DNA from: Mangifera indica
Taxonomy: Eukaryota > Streptophyta > Magnoliopsida > Sapindales > Anacardiaceae
Length of the DNA: 64,000 nucleotides
Direction of reading: 5' to 3'
Assembly: GCF_011075055.1 (NCBI RefSeq)
Contig: NC_058150.1
Coordinates: forward strand, 8,470,330 to 8,534,329
Shown: positions 1-11,376 of the stretch, one piece after another
Layout: each line of letters begins with the position of its first letter
How positions within the stretch are numbered: position 1 is the stretch's first letter
Made by a program: the position numbers and the translations under genes
Notes under the pieces: model-generated
The model's input: only the letters and a program-made list of their open reading frames with translations
Database searches by the model: none
Told to the model about the DNA's origin: nothing

Positions 1-1431
1 GCTCCTGGGATTGTTCAGCAGATATCTGCTCTTCATTCAGACTTAAAGACCCTTCAGTCTGATCTTGAAAATTCTCTTCCTGGGGACAGAAATAGATGCA
101 TCAACGAGCTGTGAGTAATTGTAACTTGAAGATTAAAGTGCTTTTCTCTACTTCACTGTTATTTTAGATTTTATATTGCCACTTCATAATGAAGGCTTCA
201 TGCTTATTGAATTAAGAGTGGCCAAATGTGGTAATTGTCATCAAACTTCGAAAATCTGAACCTGGATTTTTGGATTATTTGCCACAATTGATAACAATGT
301 CTGTTAGCATTTTAAACTCTGACCTATCCTTCTGACAGCTCAAAACAGCTAATATGTCATATCTTGTTTATGTTAACAATATTTTAATTTCTTGCTAACA
401 TCTCATGTTTTTTCCTGTCTGTGTGTCAGATGCACTCTTATTCAGAGTTTGCAGCAATTATTATTTGCTTCCTCGACAACTGCACAGCCAATATTGACAC
501 CTTGGGTAGGGGCTTCATCAAAGTTTTGTGTTCATTCTTGCTTGTTAAATTTGTGTCCCAACATATAAATTGCTAGTTTTCTGCAGTTGTTGATTCTCAT
601 ATCTCTACATGGTTCCCACTATAACTGCATTTTGTGATTGATTATAATGTTAAGTTTTGGAGTTGTCTTCTGTTATGACATTTGAGACAATTAGAACTGG
701 CACTGGGATCCATCAGGAAATCTGTGAAAGTAAAAAGTTTGTTGCAAATGAGTCAGACATGCTTTGTCTCATCCCCTTTACAGGTCTCACAATCTGTTGG
801 ATCTCTCATCATGTCATTTGCTGCCTCGTTAACTCAGTCCAAATTGGGTTCAGACTCTATTCCTTTAAAGGTTTGAAGAGAGAGTATCCTGAAAAAGCAG
901 TCAAGTGAGAATAGTTTGGGTAATCCAGTTAATGCAATATAAGGATTTATAAAGAGACTTGTTTCCTTGAACTTACTTTCTCTAGATGTCATTAAGTAGT
1001 CTATTACTATTGTAGTGTCCCTGGTAAATGTTTACACTGCATTTTTCTCCTTTTTTGTGTTCATCATGTGTACTAATTTGATTTTTATGGTGCTGTGGCA
1101 ACTTCCAAAGCCATTAATGAAAGAGCTTGATGAGATGGAAAAGATTAATGCAAAACTATCAGCGGCAGTGGAAGAAGTGACGCTTGAACATTGTAAGAAA
1201 AATGAGGTAATATTCTTCTATCTTTCAGAATTGAATTGTGGACTTTTCACTGCAACCACATTGTATCTTTTACATCATCTTGAAATCTATTTATTGCAGA
1301 TTATTAAACATCATTCTCAGGAGGTTGGGCTTCAAAGGCGGGTTTTCGTTGACTTCTTCTGCAATCCTGAACGTTTGAGGACCCAAGTCCGAGAATTGAC
1401 TGCTCGTGTCAGAGCCTTACAAGTTTCTTAA
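1..1431 (+). CDS. AUG3: Augmin complex subunit 3, C-terminal exons (gene runs in from the left)
   Basis: This is the last ~137 residues of AUG3, the plant HAUS3-like subunit of the augmin complex, which recruits gamma-tubulin to spindle and phragmoplast microtubules. The exons I assign are 1-110, 430-505, 1111-1206 and 1300-1431, all with GT..AG borders and matching phases, ending at TAA 1429-1431. Recognisable stretches are [44 protein letters not shown] sequence and [19 protein letters not shown]. They match the conserved coiled-coil C-terminus of AUG3 as I remember the Arabidopsis protein (~617 residues). The canonical join is ..LTPW to PLMKEL.., that is 505 to 1111. The stretch 784-870 is also open, in phase and flanked by AG/GT, so it could be a 29-codon cassette exon; I leave it out. 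The start lies outside the window. No disabling change was seen. Confidence 0.87.
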
Positions 1432-2096
1432 TCCCTTGGTCTGTTTTCTTGCAAACTTATTGGTGGAGTGAATCATTGTTATGTATTTAGAGTAATGTTG
1501 TGTTAAAAAGACCAAGAAAGGGGTGTGTATCAGGTTTATTGACGTAATTAGTAATCGGCAATGATGATTGTAAACATTAAGATAAGAAACTCCTAAGCTG
1601 GATGAGACTATTAGTATAGAATGCTTATAATTGCCAAAGCTTTGCAATACTAATTTTTCTTTCTATTCAAGGGAATTTTTTTAGTTCCTTCTGGGGAGTT
1701 TTTTTGAAGAATTTGTCAACTAGTGATTTACACCATGAATCTTGCTGACATAGGAATGTGTTGGCAAAGTAATTGTTAAGGGATTGCTGTCTCAGCCCTG
1801 CAAAACCTGAGTTTGGTCCTGCCTCCCGACTCTTTGATCATTATTACATACTAATTTCAGGCTGATATTACACTAGAAAAGCTCACGACTGCTTGTTGGA
1901 CATTACTGGCGGGACGACGTTGTAATATGCATGCCATATCAGCAAAATTTGTCTGTTGGGGTTTAACGAGTCGGGACTGAAGGTGGAGCACAAATAGTAT
2001 GCTATTGTGTTGTGTATTGCCTTTTGCTATTTCCTCATCTGGATTCCTGGAATTGGCCTCGCTAAACTACAGGAAAACAACAGTTTCAGTTGAGCA
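1432..2096 (+). other. 3' UTR and downstream flank of AUG3
   Basis: Non-coding. It must hold the 3' UTR and polyadenylation region of AUG3, but no single poly(A) signal stands out. No other gene is seen before the hAT MITE that starts at 2105. Confidence 0.5.
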
Positions 2097-2104
2097 TTTA
2101 AGCG

Positions 2105-2392
2105 TAGGGTTGGATCCGAGCCGAGCTTGGCTAGGCTCGGCTCGGTTTGAGCCCGAAATGAGCTCGAGCTGGCTCGAGTTGACTCGATAGATTTTTTTAA
2201 AAAATTTTTTATACAAAATAGCGTCGTTTTGATTAATATATATTAAAAACGATATCGTTTTGATAAGAAAAAATGAACCAAACCGAACAGAAACAAGCTG
2301 AGTCGAATGTCTGTCCGAAACGAGTCGAGCTCAAGCTGAATTTGAGCCGTTTATATATGAACTGAGCCGAGCTTTCGACTTGAATCCAGCCG
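2105..2392 (+). mobile_element. hAT-type MITE, GAGCTCGA-rich family, copy 1
   Basis: A 288-bp element flanked by a perfect 8-bp direct repeat, tttaagcg, at 2097-2104 and 2393-2400. Its left end is TAGGGTTGGATCCGAG and its right end ..GAATCCAGCC, an inverted pair whose last bases on the right are eroded. Both arms are rich in GAGCTCGA and GGCTCG motifs. The centre holds ATATATTAAAAACGAT, shared with the copy at 27649-27999, which lies in the opposite orientation. An 8-bp TSD with a TAGGG start is the hAT superfamily signature. There is no coding capacity, so it is non-autonomous. Confidence 0.82.
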
Positions 2393-2400
2393 TTTAAGCG

Positions 2401-2794
2401 CACATTCTATAATCAGAAATTCTTGCTTGCATCTATTTGTACATGCTACAAATCATAGGACGTACATGCGTGCCTAACGCACATGCTAATAAATGGCATG
2501 TTTTGATAGGTAATAAAATAATATTTCTCATCAATAACATGGCAGATATGGACCACACATAACATGGTACACTCTTGCCGAGGCAACGGTCATGTATCTC
2601 AAAAATCTCTTAGAATTGTGCAGCTTTCGTGTGCCACAAAAGGACATTGACACAGAGTACATTAAAATATGCCTGCAAATACTAGAAAAAGCAGTAAGAA
2701 CTAAAAAAAAAAAAAAGAGGTGAAAGGAAAAATTCATTAAATAGCTCTCAAAAGAAGACAAGGCTCGGAATGAATGAAACATGGTTAACTAACT
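2401..2794. other. Intergenic, no gene recognised
   Basis: AT-rich sequence with a short A-run near 2704. The small open frames here have no recognisable similarity or gene structure. Confidence 0.5.
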
Positions 2795-3300
2795 ATTTTT
2801 ATATTAGTCTCCAGGTAGATTTGATAGTCTGAATCCATAACATATCCAATAAGGAAGATGATTAGGATTGATCATGAAGAGAAAAGAAATCTGGTCCTAT
2901 TCTTGTCCTAGTATTTCAAGCCTTTGAACATGAATTGGGGCTCATATGCTATTTTGTTTGGGCTAGAGGTAACATTCTCTCCCACCTAATTACATGATGT
3001 CTTAATCTTAAAACCTCACCATGAAACTCTTGAATCTTGCTTTTAAATTGTCATAATACAACATACATAATCTTCAACAAGTTTCACAATCCGTTGAACC
3101 CTTCCACCTAACTAAGTAATCATGACTCAAATTGTAATTCCACTTGCAAACCATTCTTTCGTCTAAAATGGTCTCTATATCTTTATCATATGCAAAAATG
3201 GAGCCAAATGACACTGGCATAGACTCTTTTTGGTTGGATCTTTCATGTCTACATGATAAGACTTCAAATGAAAGATATGGTGAAAATTGAGACTTAAGGA
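2795..3300 (-). pseudogene. Ty3/gypsy chromovirus fragment: integrase C-terminal chromodomain and start of 3' LTR
   Basis: Read on the minus strand from ~3295, the frame gives FSPYLSFEVL, then ETILDERMVCKWNYN and DYLVRWKGSTDCET, before a stop near 3095. This is the typical chromodomain tail of Ty3/gypsy chromovirus integrase (..ILDERV....EYLVKWKG..). Further along the same strand come a purine-rich tract, ggtgggagagaa (about 2970-2985), and then tgttac.., which looks like polypurine tract plus LTR start. Upstream integrase is not recognisable, so this is a short relic cut off towards 3596 by copia sequence or decay. The LTR end near 2795 is a guess. Confidence 0.68.
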
Positions 3301-3595
3301 TAACCTCAACTAATAATTAATATTTTTAACCCTCTTAACAGTAGGAAAAATGCCATTATGTTTTCACAGAAGTACCTTGTGAAAGGAATGTGTTGATATA
3401 CCAAACTCGTCAAAACACCATATATTTCATAGAGAACTCAACATACTTTAGTTTAGTATATGCCAATTTCTTCATATTCTTGGTTCCTTTACTCAAATGT
3501 GATTGTGAAATATCTGCTTACTTTACCAAGTTTTAGCAACTTTGAATATTGTGAAACTTTACCGTTATAAGTATGTTGAGTTATTATTAGAGAAT

Positions 3596-3920
3596 TGTTG
3601 AGATATTTCAAGAATAAGTAAAGTCACGTTCATAGAATCTCTTTGATTTATTATCTCCATATTTTTTAGAGTTTTTGAAACTTTTGTATAAATATGAGTG
3701 TCCTTTTTAAACTGGTGTATTGAGTGTAATATCTTTGAGTGGTTTATTTTCTTCTAAACAGTTCATAATTAATAAAAAACCAATAAATATCTCGCCCATG
3801 AAAGTAAGCCATATTGGCTTAACCATGTCAAAATCAATGTTATTCTTTTTTTGCTTTGTCCTTGTTTTGTTCTCTATTTTTCTATGTTAGCTATTTCTCA
3901 AGTGAAATATCTTGCTATCA
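3596..3920 (+). repeat. 5' LTR of the copia element (325 bp)
   Basis: Starts TGTTGAGATATTTC and ends CTTGCTATCA, with TG..CA borders. It is collinear with 12942-13269 at the other end: both contain a tgtataaatat/ataag TATA-like box, a ggtgtattgagtgtaat block, aagccatattggct, and end in aatgaaatatct-type sequence. The primer-binding site follows after three bases. Confidence 0.87.
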
Positions 3921-3923
3921 TTT

Positions 3924-3936
3924 TGGTATTAGAGCA
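3924..3936 (+). other. Primer-binding site, initiator tRNA-Met type
   Basis: tggtattagagca directly follows the 5' LTR. It differs by one base from the usual plant copia site TGGTATCAGAGC, which pairs with the 3' end of initiator tRNA-Met. Confidence 0.85.
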
Positions 3937-3966
3937 TTTTTTAGTGAGTTGAGTGCTTGCATTTCG

Positions 3967-4760
3967 ATGGCTACAAAAAAATACAACTAAGTTTAAAATT
4001 TAATGTTTTGATGGTACAAATTTTGCACTTTGAAAATTGAAGATTTATGTTATGCTAGTTAAAGATGGTTGTGCGGTTGCATTCCTGGAGAAGGATAATA
4101 TATCAAAAGGGATGATAGACAAGACATTTGCAGAGAAAGATGAGATGGTCTTGGCAAATCTTCTTCTTTCTTTGGAAGACATGACATTATTCAATGTTGA
4201 AGTTGAATCAACAACAAAAGGGTTATGGGATAAATTGAAAAAAATTTATTAGGGAAAATTTTTGGCAAACAAGATTTTCTTATGATGACGGTTTTGTACT
4301 TTGAAAATGAAATATGGAACATTAGTCCAAGAACATCGCAACCTATTCAATTCACTTATCAGTAAGCTTATGGCTCTTGATGTTAAAGTCGATGATAAAT
4401 AAAAAGCCAATCTCCTACTTTATTCCATGTCAGATTCTTAGGATAATTTGATCATGAACTTAAGCCATGTAAAGTCTCTTGACATAGATGTTGTGATAAC
4501 ATCACTCTTTACTAAAGTGCTTAAAAGGAAGACCAACTTAAGCTCTCATGGTGGTGTTATGGTTATGAGAGGTAGACTTGTTGATTGAGAAAATGGTGAC
4601 AAAAGCAAATCAAGATCAAAATCTAAGGGAAAGAAGAAAGTGAAATATTAGGGCTATGGTAAATCAGGACACTTGAAGAAGGACTACAAAGCTAAAAAGG
4701 CTTCTAGTAAGGATTCTAAACTGATACTAGCTCTCATGGAAATATTGTATAATCATGCAG
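3967..4760 (+). pseudogene. copia gag remnant
   Basis: An ATG at 3967 (MATKK..) opens gag but is soon followed by stops. The best frame, 4037-4252, reads MKIYVMLVKDGCAVAF.. then LWDKLKKIY, like the copia gag core. Near 4645-4690 the frame gives Y-x-G-Y-G-K-S-G-H-L-K-K-D-Y, a CCHC zinc knuckle in which all three cysteines are tyrosine. A TAG lies inside the knuckle. It cannot make a working nucleocapsid. Confidence 0.8.
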
Positions 4761-4799
4761 TGCTTCAAAAGATAGAGATGTTTTGCTTCTCTAAAAAAG

Positions 4800-5752
4800 A
4801 ACAAAAAATTTTACCAATGGATTACTGATTTTGGAACATCCTTTCACATGACTCTTCATAAAGAATGGTTCCAAAATTATAGATCGTGTAATGGTGAAGT
4901 TGTTTACATGGGTGACAATAAAGAATGTCAACTAGTAGGAGTTGGAGATATAAGAATCAAGATGTTTGACGGTTGTGTTAGCAAGATTTTTGGTGAAAAA
5001 TATGTTTCAACACTTTGAAGAAGTCTTCTCTCTATGGTAAAGTTCAATAAGCATGGTTTGAAATTTACTAGTGGGAATGGTTAATTGAAGCTGATCAAAA
5101 GCATTATGACAATTGCAAAATGTGAGCTCGTTGGCAATTTCTATAGGCTAATCAGCGAGACTTTATTGGGTGAGGTTGCTGTAGCTAGCGCAACGATGAG
5201 ATCTCTAATGCTTTGGCATAAGCATTTAGGACACATGAGTGAGTATGGATTATAGGTATTATCCAAGGGAAATCTTCTTTCTCATCTTAAATGTGTATCA
5301 TTGGATTTTTGTGTAGATTGCGTTTTTGGAAAACAACATAGAGTATCATTTTCTTTGTATACTTGTAAGAGTCATCATTTTATTGATTTGATACATGTGA
5401 AACACTTGCAATTTCTTTCAGTGGCTGCTTATGCTTTGTTTCTTTCATAGATAATTTTTTTTCCAAAAAGTATTGGTATATTTACTTAAAAGAAAATATG
5501 ATGGACTTGAGAATTTAAAGTTTTCAAAACATTAGTGGAAAATAAAAAAGGTGTGAAAATCAAGTATTTTTAAAATTGATAGCAGAAGAGAGTTTTGTTC
5601 GAAGGAGTTTGAGAGTTTTTGTAATGAACATGACATTATGGGACAATTAACAGTTAATAGTTCCTATAACAACACAAGAAAATGGTGTTGTAGAAAGGAT
5701 GAATCGTACTCTCATCGAACATGTTAAGAGTGTGTGGAGTTCTACAAAGTTA
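4800..5752 (+). pseudogene. copia protease and N-terminal integrase remnant
   Basis: Around 4818 the frame gives WITDFGTSFHMT, the copia protease core with the catalytic D-S-G motif changed to D-F-G. From ~5190 to 5345 comes the pre-integrase zinc region (LWHKHLGHMSE.., then FCVDCVFGKQH). From ~5560 to 5740 the integrase core remnant includes a frame near ENGVVERMNRTLIE. The coding line stops at 5752, where the hAT target duplication begins, and resumes after 10129. It holds many stops and frameshifts. Confidence 0.78.
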
Positions 5753-5760
5753 GAAAAAAA

Positions 5761-8700
5761 TAATGTTTTTAAAACCGAACTGGTAATCAAACTGATGAGA
5801 TTACTAGGTCATGGTTCGACCAATTCAATCGGTTGAATTGGCTGGGTTAACCTACAAAATATAAACAGTTGGAAAGAGAGCAAGCCAAACACTAAGTTTT
5901 TTCGTTATACAACACAACTTAAAAATTACCGTCCCAACAACAATTAGCACATGCAACATAATCACGAAAAGTGATTAAATTACAGGAAATGCTATATACA
6001 ACTTTTCATGACCAATTAAACAACATTCAATCTAACTCACAATTAACCATCTAAACACTATTTAAAAGATATCATAACCATTTAATTTTAAAAGGCAAAC
6101 ACATGTGTAGTAAAATGATACATCACTGACATTATTGTAATATAAGTTAGACTACTTAAGTAAATTCCACTATTCCCAAAACTTAAACATCGCAATCCAA
6201 CAACCATTAACACTAACAAGAAACTAGGAAGGTGCTGGATTTACATTACATAATTCTTTACTACTAACCGTGGAAACAATTTAAAATCTCATTCAATTAT
6301 CTATAATTCACTCTATAAGAAATTAACAACCTAATAACCTACATAAAACACAACACAACCATTTCATAAACATATCAGACCTTATAATCTAATCATTAAT
6401 CTATTATAACACATGAAAATTACAATAACACTAAAATAGTTTGCTACTCAGTAACATTGATGATAAGAAAGTATATTTGTTTCTTTGAATCATAAATTTC
6501 AATTCATGAAAACAAAGATAGAAAACTCAAAAAAACCAAAACAACAAAACAATTTCAAATATTTTAATCAAATAATTCGCATTCTACGACAGAAGCTCCA
6601 ATCAATCTTCATCATTATCATGACCATCAAATATCACCATTGCATCATCTTCATCACCTTTAAAAATATAATAAAGTTATAATCCAACAAAAATTTTAAA
6701 TGTACATGAACTTAAAAAACCTATTGATTTTAAACCAACCTTTAGGATCATGAGAACATGATTCTTCAATATCTTTTGGATATTCTTCATCAAACATATT
6801 TTCTAATTCATCATAGTCAAGTTCTCCTTCTTTCTCTTCATCCACAACCCAAAACTCAGTTTTATCAATTGATTCATAATCTACAAGATCATATGACTTG
6901 TTGGAAGATCCAATCCTATACATTGATATAAAAATATTATTCTCATTAGTAAACCTAATATAAAATACATACATAAATAATAACATGTAAAATCACATGA
7001 GAAAAGAAAATTAAATTTTTTTATACCTTTCTTTCAATCGCAAATTGGAATGAATATCGACAAGATCATTAAACCTTTGATGCTCTAGCTTATTTCTTTT
7101 CTTCGTGTGTATGCGTCAAATACATTCTAGTTTCATTCACATCCAAAAGAAGAAGCTGTTTGGTTAAGAAGCCTTATTGCTAACTTTTGTAGATTTAGAG
7201 TATCATAAGCAAATAATCTCCACCATTCATCTTTCATTAGAAAATAAGTTAAATGATCAAATCACTAAAATACAGTACATAAAATTAAAGATAATATTAA
7301 ACATTAAAGCATAGATAAATTTTGATTTTTATCGGGTCAAATATTCTTACTGATAATATAAGCTAATGAACGAGAAAAACTTTTCAAACGATCTTGATAT
7401 AAACCAGTTTCAGCTAACAACTTTGACTTGTCACATATAATCTGTTTTTCAATCACATCCATCAACCCACTCATAATCTTTGGTTTTTTGCAAAAATTGT
7501 CTCAATCAAATTGAAAAGTTGGGTTTAACCAATATGCTGCAACATGAAGACTTCGACACAACATTTTATCCCATCTAGCATCTATAATGTTGGTATAGGG
7601 CTTGTACAAATGCTTTTTATTTTTGAACTACTTTTTAATACCCAAGCGTGCCCTATACAACCTTTCATAAACATAACCTAAAACAGATTTTTCATCAGAA
7701 TCACAAATATGCAAAAGACGTATTAGTGGAGTCATAATCCTTACTGTGATCAAGTAATTATTCCAAAAATTTCCATTAAGAATAATTTGTTTAACCTCTT
7801 TACCCTTTTGCATCTTCAAGAATTTTTTGCAATTTGCATCAATAACAAGAGCTTGCAAATCATCTTTATGATCATATAAACTTTTCAAAGCAATAAAATT
7901 GGTGGCAAAGCAAGTGGCTCTAGGACGAATAATTTCTATCCAATTTGGCCTTTTTCTTAACCAATTCAAAGTCCATTTATGATTATAAACAAAAATTGTT
8001 ACCTTAGAAGCAAGATTGACCAAACTCTGCACCTCAGACATTTCTTCTATGTCCTTCATTATTAAATTAATGCAATGAGTAGCGTATGGTGACCAACTAA
8101 TGTGAGGAAATCTCTCATAAAGTAAATATCTTGCAACTTTATAGTTCACTCCATTATGAGTCACCATATGAACTACATTTTGAGGACCTACCCATTCAAC
8201 CAATTCTATAAACAAATTATACAAACTCTCTGTATTTGTAGAGAAACTTGAAGTATCAACTGATTTGACAAATGTAATTTCTCTAGGATAATACATTAAG
8301 AAATTTATTGAAGATCTTTGTCTTGTGTTTGGCTAACCATCGGCCATAATGGAACAACCTATTTCATCCTAAGTGCTTTGATAAGAGTCGAGAATCAACT
8401 TTACATGTTACTTAGCATCTTTCAACATTTTTACATGTAAAACATGATAAGATGGACCTTTATGTCCATTACCCATATTTGCTATTTTACTTATTGTAGT
8501 TTGATAAAAAGGAGAATTCACTACATTTATAGGAATACATGCATCATAAAACCATAAGGCAATTTCCAAGTCAGTATCATGCCATCTTTCTTGACTTTGC
8601 ATACATGCCTTGATACTAGGTTGAGAAAGATCACAAGGCATTTTGAAAAATGTGTAAATTGTAGCACTTGCTTTTCTCTTTCCTTTATAGGAACTTTTAG

Positions 8701-10121
8701 ACTGATACTCATAAATCTCTTGAATATCATCATGTTCATTATATAATCCCCTTCTTTTTTTCGCTTTATCAATATTTTCTTGTAATGACTCTTTTATTTG
8801 AAATTGAACATCTCTAGTAACCTTCTTACATGGATCAACATTACCTCTTTCTCCAGCTAAATGCTGCTTCATTCTATTAGTACCTCTACTTGCTATTTGT
8901 TTTTGATAAAATCCACATATTAACACCTTCTTCCCATTAGAATTACTTCCCTCACTAATATACTTCCATGTTATATCCTTTTTTTGTCGTATGAAGTGTT
9001 TGGAAGATGCTTGTTGTCTATATTCTGCCTTAGAAGATGGTGTTGACCTTGATGATATGTTTTCCATTTCATTGAAAAAATAACTTATCATTTAGAATAA
9101 CATTATTACAAGCAAACACTTTTCAATAAGGTAAAATGGACACACTAACTTAGACATGTGATTTTTTAATCCTACAAGGAATTGAATGTTCTCATTCATT
9201 ACTAATCATAGCAAAAAATAATGGTCAAGGATTATACAAACTTAACTGCAAATAATTTTCAATAATTCACTGCTAGGAGATTTTTATGAAATGCTAAAAT
9301 AGAATTTTTAACTTGCTTGAAAAGGGTAGAATGTTGGAGCTCCAGTGATTATAATTTATAACATGATAAAATTTAAGTAGCAAAGTGGGTTTTATATATA
9401 ATTAACCGAAAAAAAAAATTTAATAGCTTCTAATCAGCACCTTAGGGTAGCAATTTTTAGAGGCAATGGTTTAACTCGGTTGTCTTTAATATGACCTAAC
9501 ATAATTCTTATGTTTGTTAAATAATTTCAAACACCAATATCAAAGCATCAACAATGCTATGATTTAATTAACGACTCAACACCTAAAAACTAAAATTGAA
9601 ACATTAATAGAATGTAGTAAACAAAAACAAAGATCATCACCCTTTCAAACAAAAAAAAAAACATTGAGACCACAGATTAAAGTAAACCCATTTCAACAAA
9701 TAAGGAAATAAATAATAAATCAAGAAGAAGAGGACTTACCGACAGAAAGAAGAAGATGTTACGCCTGTTGGGAGATATTTTATTTAAGTGAAATTGTGAA
9801 TTGGGAATCTTTAAGGTTTTGTTTTATGTTAATAAATTAATAATGTAATAATATTTTATTAATTAAGTAATCCAAGCTGAGAAGACACAAGCTGCCAAGG
9901 AAGCCAAACCCAGTTTATTGGAATTAATAATAATGTGCAGTGTTTGTTGAAATTTTAAAGTCAAACCTAATTTTTTTGGTTTTGACCGATTGGTCTGGTT
10001 CACCAGTTTTGATTGGGTTTGATCGAGCTATTTACCAAACTGTATTTTCACATCAACCGGACCAAACTTGAAGCAGGTTCCTTGTTGAATCGGTCGATCT
10101 GGTTTGATTTTCAAAACATTG
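5761..10121 (-). mobile_element. hAT transposon nested in copia integrase
   Basis: A 4361-bp element with a perfect 8-bp TSD, gaaaaaaa, at 5753-5760 and 10122-10129. The left end TAATGTTTTTAAAACCGAAC pairs with the inverted right end (CAATGTTTTGAAAATCAAAC on the minus strand). Subterminal regions are rich in short aaccgg/ccggtt-like motifs, as in Ac-type elements. The transposase lies on the minus strand. Reading copia integrase across the insert, from 5752 to 10130, restores a continuous domain order, which confirms that the hAT insertion is the younger event. Confidence 0.9.
6696..9091 (-). pseudogene. hAT transposase (BED finger, DUF659, hAT dimerisation domain), broken
   Basis: Minus-strand order fits plant hAT transposases. 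8408-9091 encodes an N-terminal BED-type finger region: ICGFYQK.. then MKQHLAGERGNVDPC, where the first C-x2-C pair reads C-G-F-Y, followed by a basic linker. 7628-8296 encodes the DUF659/RNase-H-like part, with HMVTHNGVNYKVARY where D-N is usual, then WSPYATHCINLIMKDIE. About 7030-7230 holds the dimerisation motif: EWWRLFAYDTLNLQKLAIR, two stops, then after a frame change IHTKKRNKLEHQR. 6696-6986 is the acidic tail (EFWVVDEEKEGELDYDEL). The transposase is clearly inactive: stops separate all the parts, and the D to H change at VTHN removes a residue that is normally conserved. Confidence 0.86.
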
Positions 10122-10129
10122 GAAAAAAA

Positions 10130-11368
10130 ACTTTTGGGAATACATGTTACTTGATAAGCATATTACTTACAATTTCTCTTGATTTACAAACTCTAAAAGA
10201 AATGTGGTTTGGAAAACTTGTTTATTACTCATTCCTTTATGTGTATGGTTGTGATAATTATGCTTGGGTTCCAAAAGATAAGAGGACTAAACTTGATATG
10301 AATTCAAAGAGATTTATTTTTCTTGGCTATGCAATATGTGTAAAAGGGTACAAGTTATGGAATACTATTACCCATAAAATTATTATTCATCGAGATATAA
10401 TATTTAAAGAACATTCTCTGTTAGGTGCAGTTAAAAAACAAGAGACAACTAATATTTTAGGTGAGTAAGTACCTGATGATGGTTTTGATAAGTCTAAAAA
10501 TGATGAAATTCACAATGATGAAAGTGATTTTGAATTTCATCCTCAAGAAGATAATGATCATCATATTGGTTCTTATAATCGTAATGATAAAGGTGATTCA
10601 CATATTGTTCCATATCAACCAAGGGGAAATATTAGACCCCCATTAAGATATGATGATTATGTCATATCTTTGAAGACTTGATCTAATTGTGTTAGTGCTT
10701 TTGTTGCGTTATTAGATGAGCATGAACTGATTTCCTTTAGAGAGGCTTGTGAGTCAATACATTCAAATAAATTGAGATGTGCCATGGAGGATGAGATGAA
10801 ATCATTGCATAAAATCAACTCTTGGGAGATAGTTGAACTACCAAAATGGCAAACAACAATTAGGAGTCATTAGGTTACAAAATTAAAAAGAATTTAAAAA
10901 TAAATGTGGAAAGATTCAAAACCAGATTGGTAGTGAAAGGATATGTTAAAAAACCAAGTATTGATTTTAATGAAATTTTTTCTCTTGTTGTTCGCTTAAC
11001 TACTATTAAAATTTTTTTAGCCATAGCTATTATTCCAAACTTGGAATTAAAATAAATAGATGTGAAAAGGCCTTTTTTTGGCACGAAGATCTCAATGAAG
11101 AAATTTTTATGTCTCAACTTGGATGATTTATTGAAGAAAAGAAGAAAATTTAGTTTGTCGGTTGAACAAATCACTTTAAAATTTTAAATAGGAGCCTTCA
11201 TGTTGGTACAAGATATTTGATTTCTTCATTATGAGCTTGGGTTTTCAAAGATGTGAAGCTAATCATTGTGCTTAAATCTATTATTGTAAAGATGTGTGCT
11301 TTTGTATTATGCAATTATAGATTGATGATATGATTGTTACAGGTAATAACATCAATTACATAACTACT
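10130..11368 (+). pseudogene. copia integrase C-terminus and N-terminal RT remnant
   Basis: The frame resumes after the hAT element with FGNTCYLISILLT, then VYGCDNYAWVPKDKRTKLD and FIFLGYAICVKGYKLW, the standard copia integrase C-terminal block (10140-10440). RT follows at ~10780-11170: MEDEMKSLHKINSWEIVELP, VKGYVKKPSIDFNEIFSLVV, and a damaged region to ~11368 that should hold the YVDD block but reads through several frames. Stops are frequent. Confidence 0.8.
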
Positions 11369-11376
11369 CTTAAAGC

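Noticed and set aside
657..908. Open frame of 83 codons inside an AUG3 intron
   Set aside because: It lies mostly in an intron, has no known domain and is in the wrong frame for the possible cassette.
1..1431. First thought to be AUG2 or another augmin/coiled-coil subunit
   Set aside because: The C-terminal motifs ([28 protein letters not shown]) fit AUG3 and not the other subunits as I remember them.
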